A stretch of DNA of 45,429 nt from JAAZPT01 sp034180455 (GTDB lineage Bacteria; Bacillota; Clostridia; Christensenellales; Aristaeellaceae), in assembly GCA_034180455.1 (NCBI GenBank), contig JAXFOG010000023.1:1-45429 (forward strand), written 5' to 3'. This document shows positions 15,821 through 23,235 of the stretch, piece by piece (within the stretch, counting starts at the first letter, position 1; every line of letters begins with the position of its first letter). The translations under genes were made by a program, and so were the position numbers. A model generated the notes under the pieces. It ran no database searches and was not told the DNA's origin. It saw only the letters and a list, made by a program, of their open reading frames with translations.

Positions 15821-15916
15821 TGTAAGGATAGCGCTAGACATAGCCTGTGTAGCGCTTGGAGTGATGCTTGGTGGCAGAGCTGGACTTTGCACAGTTGCCA
15901 CGATACTGCTTTCTGG
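15821..15916 (+). pseudogene. Duplicated YczE-like gene tail, 5' part
   Basis: It encodes NVRIALDIACVALGVMLGG then RAGLCTVATILLSG, nearly identical to residues 153-184 of the upstream intact gene with a few changes. Similarity stops at TTTCTGG/TCTC (15916/15917). It resumes in frame at 16875 after a ~958-base insertion holding the MBL gene. Confidence 0.75.
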
Positions 15917-16874
15917 TCTCATGTCATAATTATGACAACGGCAGATAGTAATGATGGATGCTGGGTTTTAAGCCCTCTACTAGAGAAACAAAATATGAAA
16001 CGAGGTGATTTAAATAGAAAATGAGTGGTTTAGTATTAATAAAATTGATGAAAGGACCTATGTAATAAGTGAAGACAAGCATTGGGAAAAACCCAATTCC
16101 TATTTACTGATAGGGGACGATAAAGCGGGTTTAATTGATACAGGCTTAGGAGTAGGCAACTTAAGAAAAGCAGTTAATCAAATTACTGATTTAGATATTG
16201 TAGTTTTAACTACTCATGTCCATTGGGATCACATAGGCGGTCACAATTTATTTGATTCATTTGGAGTTTGTAAAAAAGAAGAAGCATGGATTAATGGAAA
16301 CTTTCCTCTTTCATTAGATATTGTAAAGAAAAATTTATTGGCAGAGGAATGTGAATTTCCAAAGGATTTCAACATTGAAAATTATGAAATTTTTCAAGGG
16401 GTTCCAAATTTCACCTATGGAGATGGTGATGTAATTGACTTAGGAAATCGTCTAATAAAGGTGATTCATACTCCAGGACATTCACCAGGTCATTGTTGTT
16501 TTTATGAAGAGGGAAAGAATTTATATACAGGTGATTTGGTATATGCAGGCAAACTAGATGCCTATTACCCAAGCACGAATCCAATAGATTTCTTGAACTC
16601 AATAATAAAAATCAGAGAACTAAACTTTAAGCGAGTACTTCCAGGTCACTACGATTTTAATTTAAATAGAAATATTGTTGATGAAATTTATACATCACTA
16701 AGGAAACTAGATAGCCAGGATATTTTAGGTCAACAACATGGAATTTTTAGATTTGAGAATTTTTCTATACATATTTAAATTATTCAATTGTATGAAATAT
16801 AGTTAGTAATCCTTCAAAGGTTGTATATTTTTCATTCGTTTAGTGCTTGATAATACTTAAGATTTTAGACCTTG
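15917..16874. mobile_element. ~958-bp insertion carrying an MBL-fold gene
   Basis: Both boundaries are set by alignment of the interrupted YczE-tail copy to the intact gene. The ends carry a short inverted match (GGTCT at 15915 and AGACC at 16867), and a TGG stands on both sides and may be a 3-bp duplication. Near the left end is a perfect 14-bp palindrome GTCATAATTATGAC (15925-15938). No transposase or integrase is present, so it is a passive cassette or a decayed element. Confidence 0.5.
16014..16778 (+). CDS. MBL-fold metallo-hydrolase, possible ATA start
   Basis: The ~254-residue enzyme of the metallo-beta-lactamase fold carries the metal-binding motif HVHWDH (residues 68-73 counted from 16014), HTPGHSPGH, TGDLVY and LPGHY. 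It is thus a complete dinuclear active site, probably a thioesterase- or glyoxalase-II-like hydrolase of unknown substrate. The frame closes upstream at TAA 16011-16013. The only codons after the ribosome site GAGGTGAT are ATA GAA AAT GAG, so initiation on ATA 16014 or on ATT is required. Otherwise only an internal TTG at 16338 remains, and that would lose the active site. The gene sits inside an insertion. Confidence 0.75.
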   Translation: MENEWFSINKIDERTYVISEDKHWEKPNSYLLIGDDKAGLIDTGLGVGNLRKAVNQITDLDIVVLTTHVHWDHIGGHNLFDSFGVCKKEEAWINGNFPLSLDIVKKNLLAEECEFPKDFNIENYEIFQGVPNFTYGDGDVIDLGNRLIKVIHTPGHSPGHCCFYEEGKNLYTGDLVYAGKLDAYYPSTNPIDFLNSIIKIRELNFKRVLPGHYDFNLNRNIVDEIYTSLRKLDSQDILGQQHGIFRFENFSIHI

Positions 16875-16936
16875 GAGTGTTTTTACAGTTTTTTGTGCAT
16901 AGGCTTAAGCCTTTAGTGAATAGGATAATTAAATAA
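16875..16936 (+). pseudogene. Duplicated YczE-like gene tail, 3' part
   Basis: It reads GVFLQFFVHRLKPLVNRIIK and a stop. It completes the copy begun at 15821 and matches the last 19 residues of the intact gene (there ending LVSKVI). Confidence 0.75.
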
Positions 16937-16952
16937 ATATTGAAAAGAATAT

Positions 16953-16980
16953 GCTCTGCAGTAGCCGGCAGAGCTATTTT
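16953..16980 (+). terminator. Intrinsic terminator after the YczE tail copy
   Basis: The stem GCTCTGC/GCAGAGC is followed by TATTTTTA. It probably served the original YczE-like transcript. The next ~250 bases to 17232 are AT-rich with no gene. Confidence 0.65.
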
Positions 16981-17232
16981 TATGCTGGTAAAAGCAAAGA
17001 TATTTGATTGTTGATAAATTCCAATTAAAGTTTTATAAATATTCTAAATAAATAAAACTAAAAATAGCTATAAGTAATAGAATTAATAAACAATAAATAG
17101 GTTGACCACTACTACAATATGAAAAACGAAAAAATAATTGATGCCCGATAAAAAGTGATAGAAAAAATAACTAAAAAATAGTACAATAAAATATAATTAT
17201 ATTCAAAAACAAAATGAACGGAGAAACAAAAA

Positions 17233-17748
17233 ATGGAGCTATTCGGACTGTTTGGAGGAAAAAAAGAAGTTGAACTAGATAAAGCAAAAAGCGATGTAAA
17301 CAAGTCGTTGATGAGAGAAATCTTTGATAGGAAAGTAGATAATGGCACAGAATATAAAATAATCTATGCTTATTCAGAAGATATAGGTGGAGCTAATTTC
17401 TCGGTACTTCGTACTGTTTCCTATAAGTACAGAAGTTTTATACTTGGCTATAAAAAAAGCGATTTAAGTTTAGTTTTTCTTGAGGTAAGCCCTGATTTAA
17501 CTCAGGTTGGTGAAGCACTTCTTTATAGACCACAAGATGTAAAGAAAACTAATTTCACCAAGATGGTAGGTTCCTATTATCTACAATACGGAAACTCATT
17601 CAAGAAAGAATTTTTCAACTTTTTTGTTCCTAAGAGTATTGACGATATAGTAAATCACGATTGGTATGACGAAGAAACATTCACTTACATTGACCAAAGA
17701 GAAGAACACAGTGACTGGGTTGAGTTTTGGAATAAATTTTGCAACTAA
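17233..17748 (+). CDS. Hypothetical cytoplasmic protein
   Basis: The 171-residue soluble protein begins MELFGLFGGKKEVELDKAKS and continues with a mixed alpha/beta, aromatic-rich body. It ends REEHSDWVEFWNKFCN. The start is well placed behind GGAGAAAC. I do not recognise the family. Its neighbours are small orphan proteins and remnants, so immunity-like or phage-derived roles are possible. It is very AT-rich, like its surroundings. Confidence 0.6.
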   Translation: MELFGLFGGKKEVELDKAKSDVNKSLMREIFDRKVDNGTEYKIIYAYSEDIGGANFSVLRTVSYKYRSFILGYKKSDLSLVFLEVSPDLTQVGEALLYRPQDVKKTNFTKMVGSYYLQYGNSFKKEFFNFFVPKSIDDIVNHDWYDEETFTYIDQREEHSDWVEFWNKFCN

Positions 17749-17761
17749 AAGATAAAGTATA

Positions 17762-17983
17762 ATGAGTATGTTACCAAATTATATTTTGACTTTTATGTTT
17801 ACTGTGTTTCTCATATATAGCTATATCAATATAAAAGTAAAAAGATCTAAAGTTAGTAACAAGTGTCTTTATAAAATAGGCATAGTTGTTGCAATATTGT
17901 TGCTAGGAATGTCCATTTACGGTATCATATTTAATATCCCATTAGGACAAGTGCAATTTTTAATAGAAAATAGCTTCAAATAA
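17762..17983 (+). CDS. Small membrane protein, two helices
   Basis: The 73-residue protein has hydrophobic helices at about residues 5-21 and 41-60 with a basic loop (KVKRSKVSNK) between. It begins 13 bases after the preceding gene with only a weak ribosome site, probably by coupling to it. A terminator follows at 18013. The function is unknown. Confidence 0.5.
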   Translation: MSMLPNYILTFMFTVFLIYSYINIKVKRSKVSNKCLYKIGIVVAILLLGMSIYGIIFNIPLGQVQFLIENSFK

Positions 17984-18012
17984 AAAAGCGATAAAAAAGA
18001 CAAACATAAAGA

Positions 18013-18044
18013 ACAGTAAACCACAAAAGATTTACTGTTTTTTA
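18013..18044 (+). terminator. Intrinsic terminator
   Basis: The stem ACAGTAAA/TTTACTGT is followed by TTTTTT. It ends the two-gene hypothetical unit. Confidence 0.7.
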
Positions 18045-18049
18045 AATAT

Positions 18050-18118
18050 AAAAAGATACTTGACAAAACGCTTCCTGAGCCGGAGTTGCCGGATATTGCT
18101 GGGTTGATAGGGAAATAA
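18050..18118 (+). pseudogene. Short 3' gene remnant
   Basis: An open tail without a start reads KKILDKTLPEPELPDIAGLI then GK and a stop. It is more GC-rich and protein-like than its AT-rich flanks, suggesting the last ~22 codons of a lost gene. The family is not identified. Confidence 0.3.
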
Positions 18119-18196
18119 GTGAGAAAGAGAAATGTAAGAGATGTAAAAACATTTTGAAATAGTGAAATGTTATATGATGATTTATTGGGAATAAAA

Positions 18197-18225
18197 AGGG
18201 AGTGTAAAAGCACTCTCTTTTTTTA
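18197..18225 (+). terminator. Intrinsic terminator
   Basis: The stem AGGGAGTG/CACTCTCT is followed by a long T-run. It lies between the remnant at 18050 and the next small ORF. Confidence 0.65.
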
Positions 18226-18227
18226 GA

Positions 18228-18488
18228 ATGTTTAGCATGATAAAAATATATCAAAAGCTAAAATGTATTTATGATAGCATTTGCCAACTTATGCTAGAAT
18301 TAAAGAAAATTAAAATGAGCTTTTATATGGCTATTATTAGTTTTTCTTTCATAATTATAGGACTTATTTACTGGATGTTTAAGAAAGATACCAACCCTGA
18401 AGATGTGGGAAAGTGTCTAAAAGGTGCATTGTGGGGTCTTGAAATTCAAGCAATTATATGTATATATACTTTTTCTATTGGCAATTAA
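18228..18488 (+). CDS. Possible small membrane protein
   Basis: The 86-residue ORF has two hydrophobic segments (YMAIISFSFIIIGLIYWMF and GLEIQAIICIYTFSI). It directly follows a terminator and has no convincing ribosome site. An internal ATG at 18315 just before the first helix is an alternative start. It may be a remnant rather than an expressed gene. Confidence 0.35.
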   Translation: MFSMIKIYQKLKCIYDSICQLMLELKKIKMSFYMAIISFSFIIIGLIYWMFKKDTNPEDVGKCLKGALWGLEIQAIICIYTFSIGN

Positions 18489-18570
18489 CTTTAAACTAAA
18501 AAGAGAATAGCTCATTGAATTAGGAATTTTTGAAAACTGATTCAGAGAGTCTTTAGGTGGCAAGAAGAAA

Positions 18571-18600
18571 GGCTATGAGTTTAATGCTCATAGCCTTTTC
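18571..18600. terminator. Bidirectional terminator
   Basis: GGCTATGAG/CTCATAGCC is flanked by AAAG on one side and CTTTTC on the other. It ends abutting the stop codon of the HsdR remnant read from the opposite strand. Confidence 0.7.
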
Positions 18601-18601
18601 A

Positions 18602-19198
18602 TTAATTATTATAATTTTCAGCCTGCTCTAAAACCATGTTAAACACTTCTTCATTCCATTGAGGGGGATATCCGTTTTCATAAAGTAGAATTACCAAATC
18701 TATCTTTAATTGGGACTTTATGTCATTTCTATTTGACCAGTCTGTGTATTGAGCTTTATCGTTCACAAGTTCTTTAATCTTTTTTGCTAAGACAATACAC
18801 TTTTCATTCTCATATGGGAATTTGTATTTATCTCTCACGTTTATCAAAATATCATAAAAAGCTTTTTCTTCATAAGAAATTCCCATTTTTTCAAAAGAAT
18901 TTCTATCATTTTCAAGCTCTCTCATTAGACGAATAAGCTCATCTGACAAATTATTTACAAAATCTTCAGTAACCTCATTAACAAATTTCAAATTATCGCG
19001 GCTATTATATTCATCTACAACTTTTTTAAGTCTTTCTGAAAATTCCAATGCTTTTATTTTATTTGTTTTCCCATAATCGCTAATAGCTTTTCTTATTAGC
19101 TTCAAAAGTGCATTAAATTTTGTAATAGGAAGTTTAACTTGGTTTAAGTATTTTATAAAATCTTCAGAGAAAAGGTCTATCGTCTTTTGCTCTAGCAA
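18602..19198 (-). pseudogene. hsdR: Type I restriction HsdR, orphan C-terminal domain
   Basis: The 198-residue ORF corresponds only to the helical C-terminal domain of type I restriction endonuclease subunit R. Recognisable segments include VDEYNSRDNLKFVNEV, YEEKAFYDILINVRDKY, DKAQYTDWSNRNDIK and the end LLYENGYPPQWNEEVFNMVL followed by EQAENYNN. A complete HsdR is ~1000 residues with nuclease and two helicase domains. None of these, and no hsdS or hsdM, is present. The break lies at ~19.2 kb, where base composition jumps to GC-rich foreign sequence. Whether the stub is expressed is unknown. Confidence 0.85.
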
Positions 19199-19207
19199 TA
19201 CTCTATC

Positions 19208-19345
19208 TTATATACAATGTGCTTTCCCGAAAGATGTGCCTTGACACCCGTGAAAAGGCTTGATTTCATGGATTTTACGACTTTTCGCAGGCGCAATCCG
19301 GCCTATGAAATTGCTCTGATATGCTGTTGCTGTCGCTGTGCTCAT
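19208..19345 (-). CDS. Small ORF of the GC-rich patch
   Basis: The 45-codon ORF MSTATATAYQSNFIGRIAPA begins eight bases after a strong AGGAGG. The second half (KIHEIKPFHG...) is basic. Composition is much more GC-rich than the host average, and it ends where the HsdR stub begins. Similar short ORFs occur in conjugative elements of gut Firmicutes, as far as I recall, but I cannot confirm it. It is probably a fragment left by a mobile element. Confidence 0.35.
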   Translation of the reverse strand: MSTATATAYQSNFIGRIAPAKSRKIHEIKPFHGCQGTSFGKAHCI

Positions 19346-19434
19346 TCCGGCTGGGCCTCCTTTCCGAAACCCCTAAAGGGCAGTCCTTAAAAAGTATAGG
19401 TGTCCTTAAATTGTGTCAGGAAACATTAAAAGGT

Positions 19435-20058
19435 TTACCACGCCTTCTCCAAATCCGACTCCGGGAAGGAATCGACCGTCCTACCATCACCCAGCGAGAC
19501 CATATACAGTCCACCGTTTATATCAATGATGGTTCCTTCCTGACCACGCCATCGCACTCTCACATGCTCACCAACACGAAATCGCGGAGTTTTTTTCTGT
19601 GAACCGATTTCTGATGCCATCCCTGCAAGCGCAAGAAGGCTGAACAACAAACCCGGCTTCTTTTGCCTTGGCTCAGCCTCTATCGGTTCATCTATGAATT
19701 CGTCATCGTCATCATGGCAATACCGTTTTTCCAGATCCGCGTAGATGTCATCATCCATGCTAAACGCAAGCTCGTCAACCTGCTCTTCCGTAAAGTCGCC
19801 AAGAGCTGTGGTCACGAGCTGATTCATACATTCCTTGGTAACCGAGCCCTGCATCTCTACAATCTCAGCCGGAGTAAATCTGACGCCTGCAGCCATAGCT
19901 TTCTTGGCAAGGCGGGAAGCCGCTTTCTCGTCAAAGTATGCTTCAACGATCTCGGCGACCTGCTCGTGGCTTCCAAACGTGGTCAACTGAGAAATCCTGC
20001 TCACCTGTGTGCTGTCTGCCCACTCATAAAATTTGTCATAGAAATCTTCCCATGTCAT
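19435..20058 (-). CDS. Hypothetical protein with C-terminal SH3/KOW-like domain, foreign composition
   Basis: The 207-residue acidic soluble protein has a helical N-terminal half (TWEDFYDKFYEWADSTQ...), an Asp/Glu run near residue 115 (CHDDDDEFIDEP), a short hydrophobic piece, and a C-terminal beta domain. The latter reads FRVGEHVRVRWRGQEGTIID then MVSLGDGRTVDSFPESDLEK, as in SH3- or KOW-like modules that sit on nucleic acid or protein partners. GC content is visibly higher than in the neighbours, indicating transfer. It starts at ATG 20058 behind AAGGGAG. The function is unknown. Confidence 0.65.
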   Translation of the reverse strand: MTWEDFYDKFYEWADSTQVSRISQLTTFGSHEQVAEIVEAYFDEKAASRLAKKAMAAGVRFTPAEIVEMQGSVTKECMNQLVTTALGDFTEEQVDELAFSMDDDIYADLEKRYCHDDDDEFIDEPIEAEPRQKKPGLLFSLLALAGMASEIGSQKKTPRFRVGEHVRVRWRGQEGTIIDINGGLYMVSLGDGRTVDSFPESDLEKAW

Positions 20059-20113
20059 AACAGTTTAACTCCCTTCATTGTGTCCTCTGCATTATGGATA
20101 ACATCGAGCTGTT

Positions 20114-21289
20114 TTATTTTTGTAGAAGCGCCTTGTAGCTGGCGTCTATGGCAAAGGCGCCAAGGGGCGCAGTAAGCACTATTGCTAGCACTGACACAGT
20201 AAGCACAGTATCGCCACAGGCAAGGCCCATTGCAAGAGGTATGCCACCTATTGCAGCTTGCACTGTCGCCTTTGGGGTGCAGGCAAGCATTGTAAAAAGT
20301 CGCTCATTGCGTGTAAGCTTTGAAGAAAGCAAGCAGATATAGACTCCACACATTCTAAATACTAGGGCAAGAGCTATCATAAGCAGAGCATTTAAGCCTA
20401 CATTGGCAAGATAGCCTATATTTACAGCTGCTCCCACAAGCACGAATAAGAATACTTCTGCTGCCACCCAAAGCTTGCCATATTTGGCAGAGAGCCTTTC
20501 GGCAAGTATGGGATTGTTTTTCTTAATGCCTATGCCAATAAACATTATGGAGATTAGCGCAGAAAAGCTAATTGCGCTTGAAATAGCATCTTCAGCAGAT
20601 ACAAGCAAGAATGATATGCTCAGTATAATAAGCACTTTTGCAGTATCGCGTATATGCAATTTAATGAAGAATTTAGCAAGCAAATAGCCTAATGCAAGGC
20701 CTATTGCTATGCCAAGTGCTATTGAAATAGGGATATTTACAAACTTTACAAGCGATGCGTTCTCGCCCTGTGCAAGTCCTAAAAATGTTGAAAAAAGCAC
20801 TATCACATATACGTCATCTACTGAGGCTCCAGCGAGTATAAGCTGTGGAATTCCTTGGTTTACGCCATAGCCCTCCTCCATAAGCTTTACCATTCTAGGC
20901 ACTACCACTGCGGGTGAAACTGCTCCAAGCACTGCGCCCATTATTGCAGATTCAATAAGAGTAAGGCCCATAAGCTTTGGCGCAAGCAATACAAAAGCAA
21001 GTATTTCAAAGCTGGCTGGCACAAAGCACATAAGTATAGCTGGTCGACCAAGCTTTTTTAAGCCTGAAAGGTCAAGGCCAAAGCCGGCTCTGGTAAGTAT
21101 GATTATAAGCGCAATTCTGCGAAGTTGTGATGAAATATTAAGCAGGCTAGCGTCTATAAGATTGAGCACATATGGCCCAAGCAATATACCAGTGGCGAGC
21201 ATACCAAGCAAGCTTGGGAGCTTTAGCTTGATACATATATATCCCATAGACATACCCAAAATCAATATCAATGCAAGGCTAAGTAACAT
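20114..21289 (-). CDS. Cation/proton antiporter (NhaP/KefB-like, CPA family)
   Basis: The 391-residue polytopic protein has about 12 helices and the features of the Na+/H+ exchanger fold. These include LPSLLGMLATGILLGP near residue 30, ILTRAGFGLDLSGLKK, and the unwound-helix region VLGAVSPAVVVPRMVKL near residue 145 with LAGASVDDVYVIVLFS (the DD pair at ~170 is the likely ion site). There is no cytoplasmic TrkA-N domain. It starts at ATG 21289 behind AGGGGGAAAC. A structured leader precedes it, which suggests ion- or pH-linked control. Confidence 0.85.
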   Translation of the reverse strand: MLLSLALILILGMSMGYICIKLKLPSLLGMLATGILLGPYVLNLIDASLLNISSQLRRIALIIILTRAGFGLDLSGLKKLGRPAILMCFVPASFEILAFVLLAPKLMGLTLIESAIMGAVLGAVSPAVVVPRMVKLMEEGYGVNQGIPQLILAGASVDDVYVIVLFSTFLGLAQGENASLVKFVNIPISIALGIAIGLALGYLLAKFFIKLHIRDTAKVLIILSISFLLVSAEDAISSAISFSALISIMFIGIGIKKNNPILAERLSAKYGKLWVAAEVFLFVLVGAAVNIGYLANVGLNALLMIALALVFRMCGVYICLLSSKLTRNERLFTMLACTPKATVQAAIGGIPLAMGLACGDTVLTVSVLAIVLTAPLGAFAIDASYKALLQK

Positions 21290-21299
21290 AGTTTCCCCC

Positions 21300-21412
21300 T
21301 ATATGCAGAAAAGCCGATGGCTCGCTGCATTTATTTTGCAGAAGTCATCAGCTTGAAAAAGCGGTTTAAGTTTAGAACTTTGGGAGCACTTCATTCCCTA
21401 TATTGTATTATA
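21300..21412 (-). promoter_or_regulatory. Promoter and structured leader of the antiporter gene
   Basis: TATAAT at 21407-21412 (minus strand) is a clear -10; the -35 is weak. The ~110-nt leader contains a compound hairpin, GCTGATG/CATCGGC outside CTGCA/TGCAG, followed by CTTTTCT and then the ribosome site. That arrangement could attenuate transcription or block translation. Known Na+/Li+ riboswitches occur upstream of such antiporters, but I do not recognise a specific class here. Confidence 0.45.
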
Positions 21413-21438
21413 GCACAAGCTGGCGTGTTGAAAAAGTA

Positions 21439-21852
21439 TTATTTTTTAACAGCGGCCTTTTTAATTTCAAGCAAAATATAGATAATGCTTACAGCTAAAA
21501 TAATATGCCCGAGCCCCGCTATGCCAGATATAGCAGCATCTTGCCCTGAAGAAAGTGGCATATTTAGCACCTGAGTTATACCACGAACAAAAAGCAAGGC
21601 AACGGTGGTGTTTAGGCCAATGTTATAAAACAGCAAAATTTTATCGCTTTTGGCAGTGGAAAAAGCAAAGCTCTTTTCTAGCAATAGCAATAACAGAAAA
21701 AACAACATTCCAAGCACGAAGTAGTGCGTATGCAGAACTGAGAGCGTGGTTTGCCCTGTAAAGTGATTGAATTTGGTAAATTCTCTATAAAAGACTCCTC
21801 CAGCCGTAGCTAACGCAGCATAAGTTATTGCTCCATTTATATAGCGTTTCAT
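21439..21852 (-). CDS. DUF2871 membrane protein
   Basis: The 137-residue protein has four hydrophobic helices. The N-terminal half TYAALATAGGVFYREFTKFN and LSVLHTHYFVLGMLFFLLL matches the DUF2871 family of unknown function, with a HTH dyad in helix 2 that could bind a metal or heme. It starts one base after the stop of the upstream 219-residue gene, with GGAG inside that gene's end, so the two are translationally coupled. Confidence 0.8.
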   Translation of the reverse strand: MKRYINGAITYAALATAGGVFYREFTKFNHFTGQTTLSVLHTHYFVLGMLFFLLLLLLEKSFAFSTAKSDKILLFYNIGLNTTVALLFVRGITQVLNMPLSSGQDAAISGIAGLGHIILAVSIIYILLEIKKAAVKK

Positions 21853-22512
21853 TTATTGCATCTCCTTTTTCATAGCGTTGTAGCCTATTAGCACAGTCCA
21901 AACATAAGCGCAGGTCTTTGGTATCATAAGCATTCCTATAAGTGGAAGGGTCTGCGACCATAGCACTACTGGAATATAGAAAGCAAAGCTTAAAACTATT
22001 GTAAGCCACATATATTTAAAAGCTGGATCAGCTTTGGCACTACGATAAAACAGAACTATCACGAGTAGGCCCATTAGAGCAAATGGAATATTGCGATATA
22101 TGCCCCACGATATAGGAGGGTTTGCGCTAAGCCAAGCGTTTTGTGGCATAAAACATAGCACTATACGAACAAGGGCAAGCGTATAGACTGTGCATGTAAG
22201 CCATTGCTTTCCCTTTACTTGATAGCGCTCTCGCCACACATAGTAGAGCATTACATAGAACAAGGTCATTGTGATAGATGTGATCCACTTACCTAGTCCA
22301 AGTGCTACGGTAAAGTTTTCAAGCCCTGTGGTGCAAAGTGCGATAGCACGTGGCACCAGATGAAAGGCATCGCCTGCGCCTAGCATTATCGCCATAATGC
22401 CAAAGAAACGGAATTGCTTATTATCTTTTGAATTTTTAAGCATGATGATCCCCACTGTAATTACCAGTGAAAGATATACTAAATCAAAAACGGTTTCTAC
22501 AACTGCTTGCAT
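21853..22512 (-). CDS. Seven-helix membrane protein of unknown function
   Basis: The 219-residue protein has about seven hydrophobic segments and few soluble loops. LGAGDAFHLVPRAIALCT near residues 44-61 carries a His-Arg pair in a helix, and SANPPISWGIYRNIPFALM is a conserved-looking loop. I cannot name the family. It lies between tetR and the DUF2871 gene in one operon (15-base gap upstream, one-base junction downstream), so it probably works with DUF2871 under TetR control. Confidence 0.65.
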   Translation of the reverse strand: MQAVVETVFDLVYLSLVITVGIIMLKNSKDNKQFRFFGIMAIMLGAGDAFHLVPRAIALCTTGLENFTVALGLGKWITSITMTLFYVMLYYVWRERYQVKGKQWLTCTVYTLALVRIVLCFMPQNAWLSANPPISWGIYRNIPFALMGLLVIVLFYRSAKADPAFKYMWLTIVLSFAFYIPVVLWSQTLPLIGMLMIPKTCAYVWTVLIGYNAMKKEMQ

Positions 22513-22527
22513 AGTTTTTCTCCTTTA

Positions 22528-23076
22528 CTAATATACAGCTCTTTTTATTATTTCCAGTGTGGCAGAGGGGTCGTAATCTGCTCTAAGCATGGCAGAAAGC
22601 AATAGCGAAAATATAACGCTGGTAAGCTTTTCAACAGAAAAATCATCAGAAAAAGCGTCCTTGCGCACATTGGGATCATTGAGCAAGACCTTTTGCAGAG
22701 AGTTCTCTATATGCTGCCACATCTCCCACATTTTGCGTCTGCCCTCTGGCTTTTCGTCTTGCATGAAAGCAAGCGAGTGCAGAGTGAAAAATCCTGGATA
22801 TTTTTCGCTACCATATTTCACACGCTCAAACATCCAAGCAACACAAGCTAGAGTGTCTTGAAATGTGCTTTCATGTGGAAATATCTCGCTCCATACACTC
22901 TCAACAACGGCTTCGTTAAGCTCTGCCTTTGATGAAAAATAATTGTATATAGAGCCAACAGCAACATTGCATTCATTGGCAACAGCGCGAATATTGAGCG
23001 CAGAGCAACCTTTTTGGCGAATAAGCTCACGACTCTTTTTTAATATAGCTTCCCTTGATGTAACTATTGTATTCAT
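22528..23076 (-). CDS. TetR-family transcriptional repressor
   Basis: The 182-residue protein has the N-terminal helix-turn-helix typical of TetR (REAILKKSRELIRQKGCSAL then NIRAVANECNVAVGSIYNYF, residues 8-47) and a helical ligand-binding domain. It is first in an operon with the seven-helix protein and DUF2871. A perfect palindrome overlaps its own promoter, so autorepression is likely. The divergent AraC gene is 160 bases away, and repression may spread to it. Confidence 0.9.
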   Translation of the reverse strand: MNTIVTSREAILKKSRELIRQKGCSALNIRAVANECNVAVGSIYNYFSSKAELNEAVVESVWSEIFPHESTFQDTLACVAWMFERVKYGSEKYPGFFTLHSLAFMQDEKPEGRRKMWEMWQHIENSLQKVLLNDPNVRKDAFSDDFSVEKLTSVIFSLLLSAMLRADYDPSATLEIIKRAVY

Positions 23077-23090
23077 ATATCACCTCAAAC

Positions 23091-23103
23091 TGAACAATGT
23101 TCA
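23091..23103. promoter_or_regulatory. TetR operator palindrome
   Basis: TGAACAATGTTCA is a perfect 13-bp inverted repeat directly downstream of the tetR -10 box, a classic TetR-family operator position. Confidence 0.75.
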
Positions 23104-23131
23104 TTATAGATAGTTAGAGTTTTTTTGTCAA
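23103..23131 (-). promoter_or_regulatory. Consensus promoter of the tetR operon
   Basis: On the minus strand TTGACA (23126-23131), a 17-base spacer and TATAAT (23103-23108). The operator abuts the -10. Confidence 0.8.
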
Positions 23132-23235
23132 TAGAATATAAGAAAAATGATATAAATATATGATTATTAAAAAACACTATCATTTTTCTTGATTTTGTGA
23201 TATTATTCTTATGATTTATTGTATGGAGGTAAAAA

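Noticed and set aside
16338..16778. Short MBL gene starting at internal TTG
   Set aside because: It would drop the HVHWDH metal site. The frame is open and homologous up to 16014, so the longer reading is right.
19321..19602. Plus-strand 93-codon ORF in the GC-rich patch
   Set aside because: Overlaps the C-terminus of the minus-strand SH3/KOW-type protein and a better-placed small ORF with AGGAGG.
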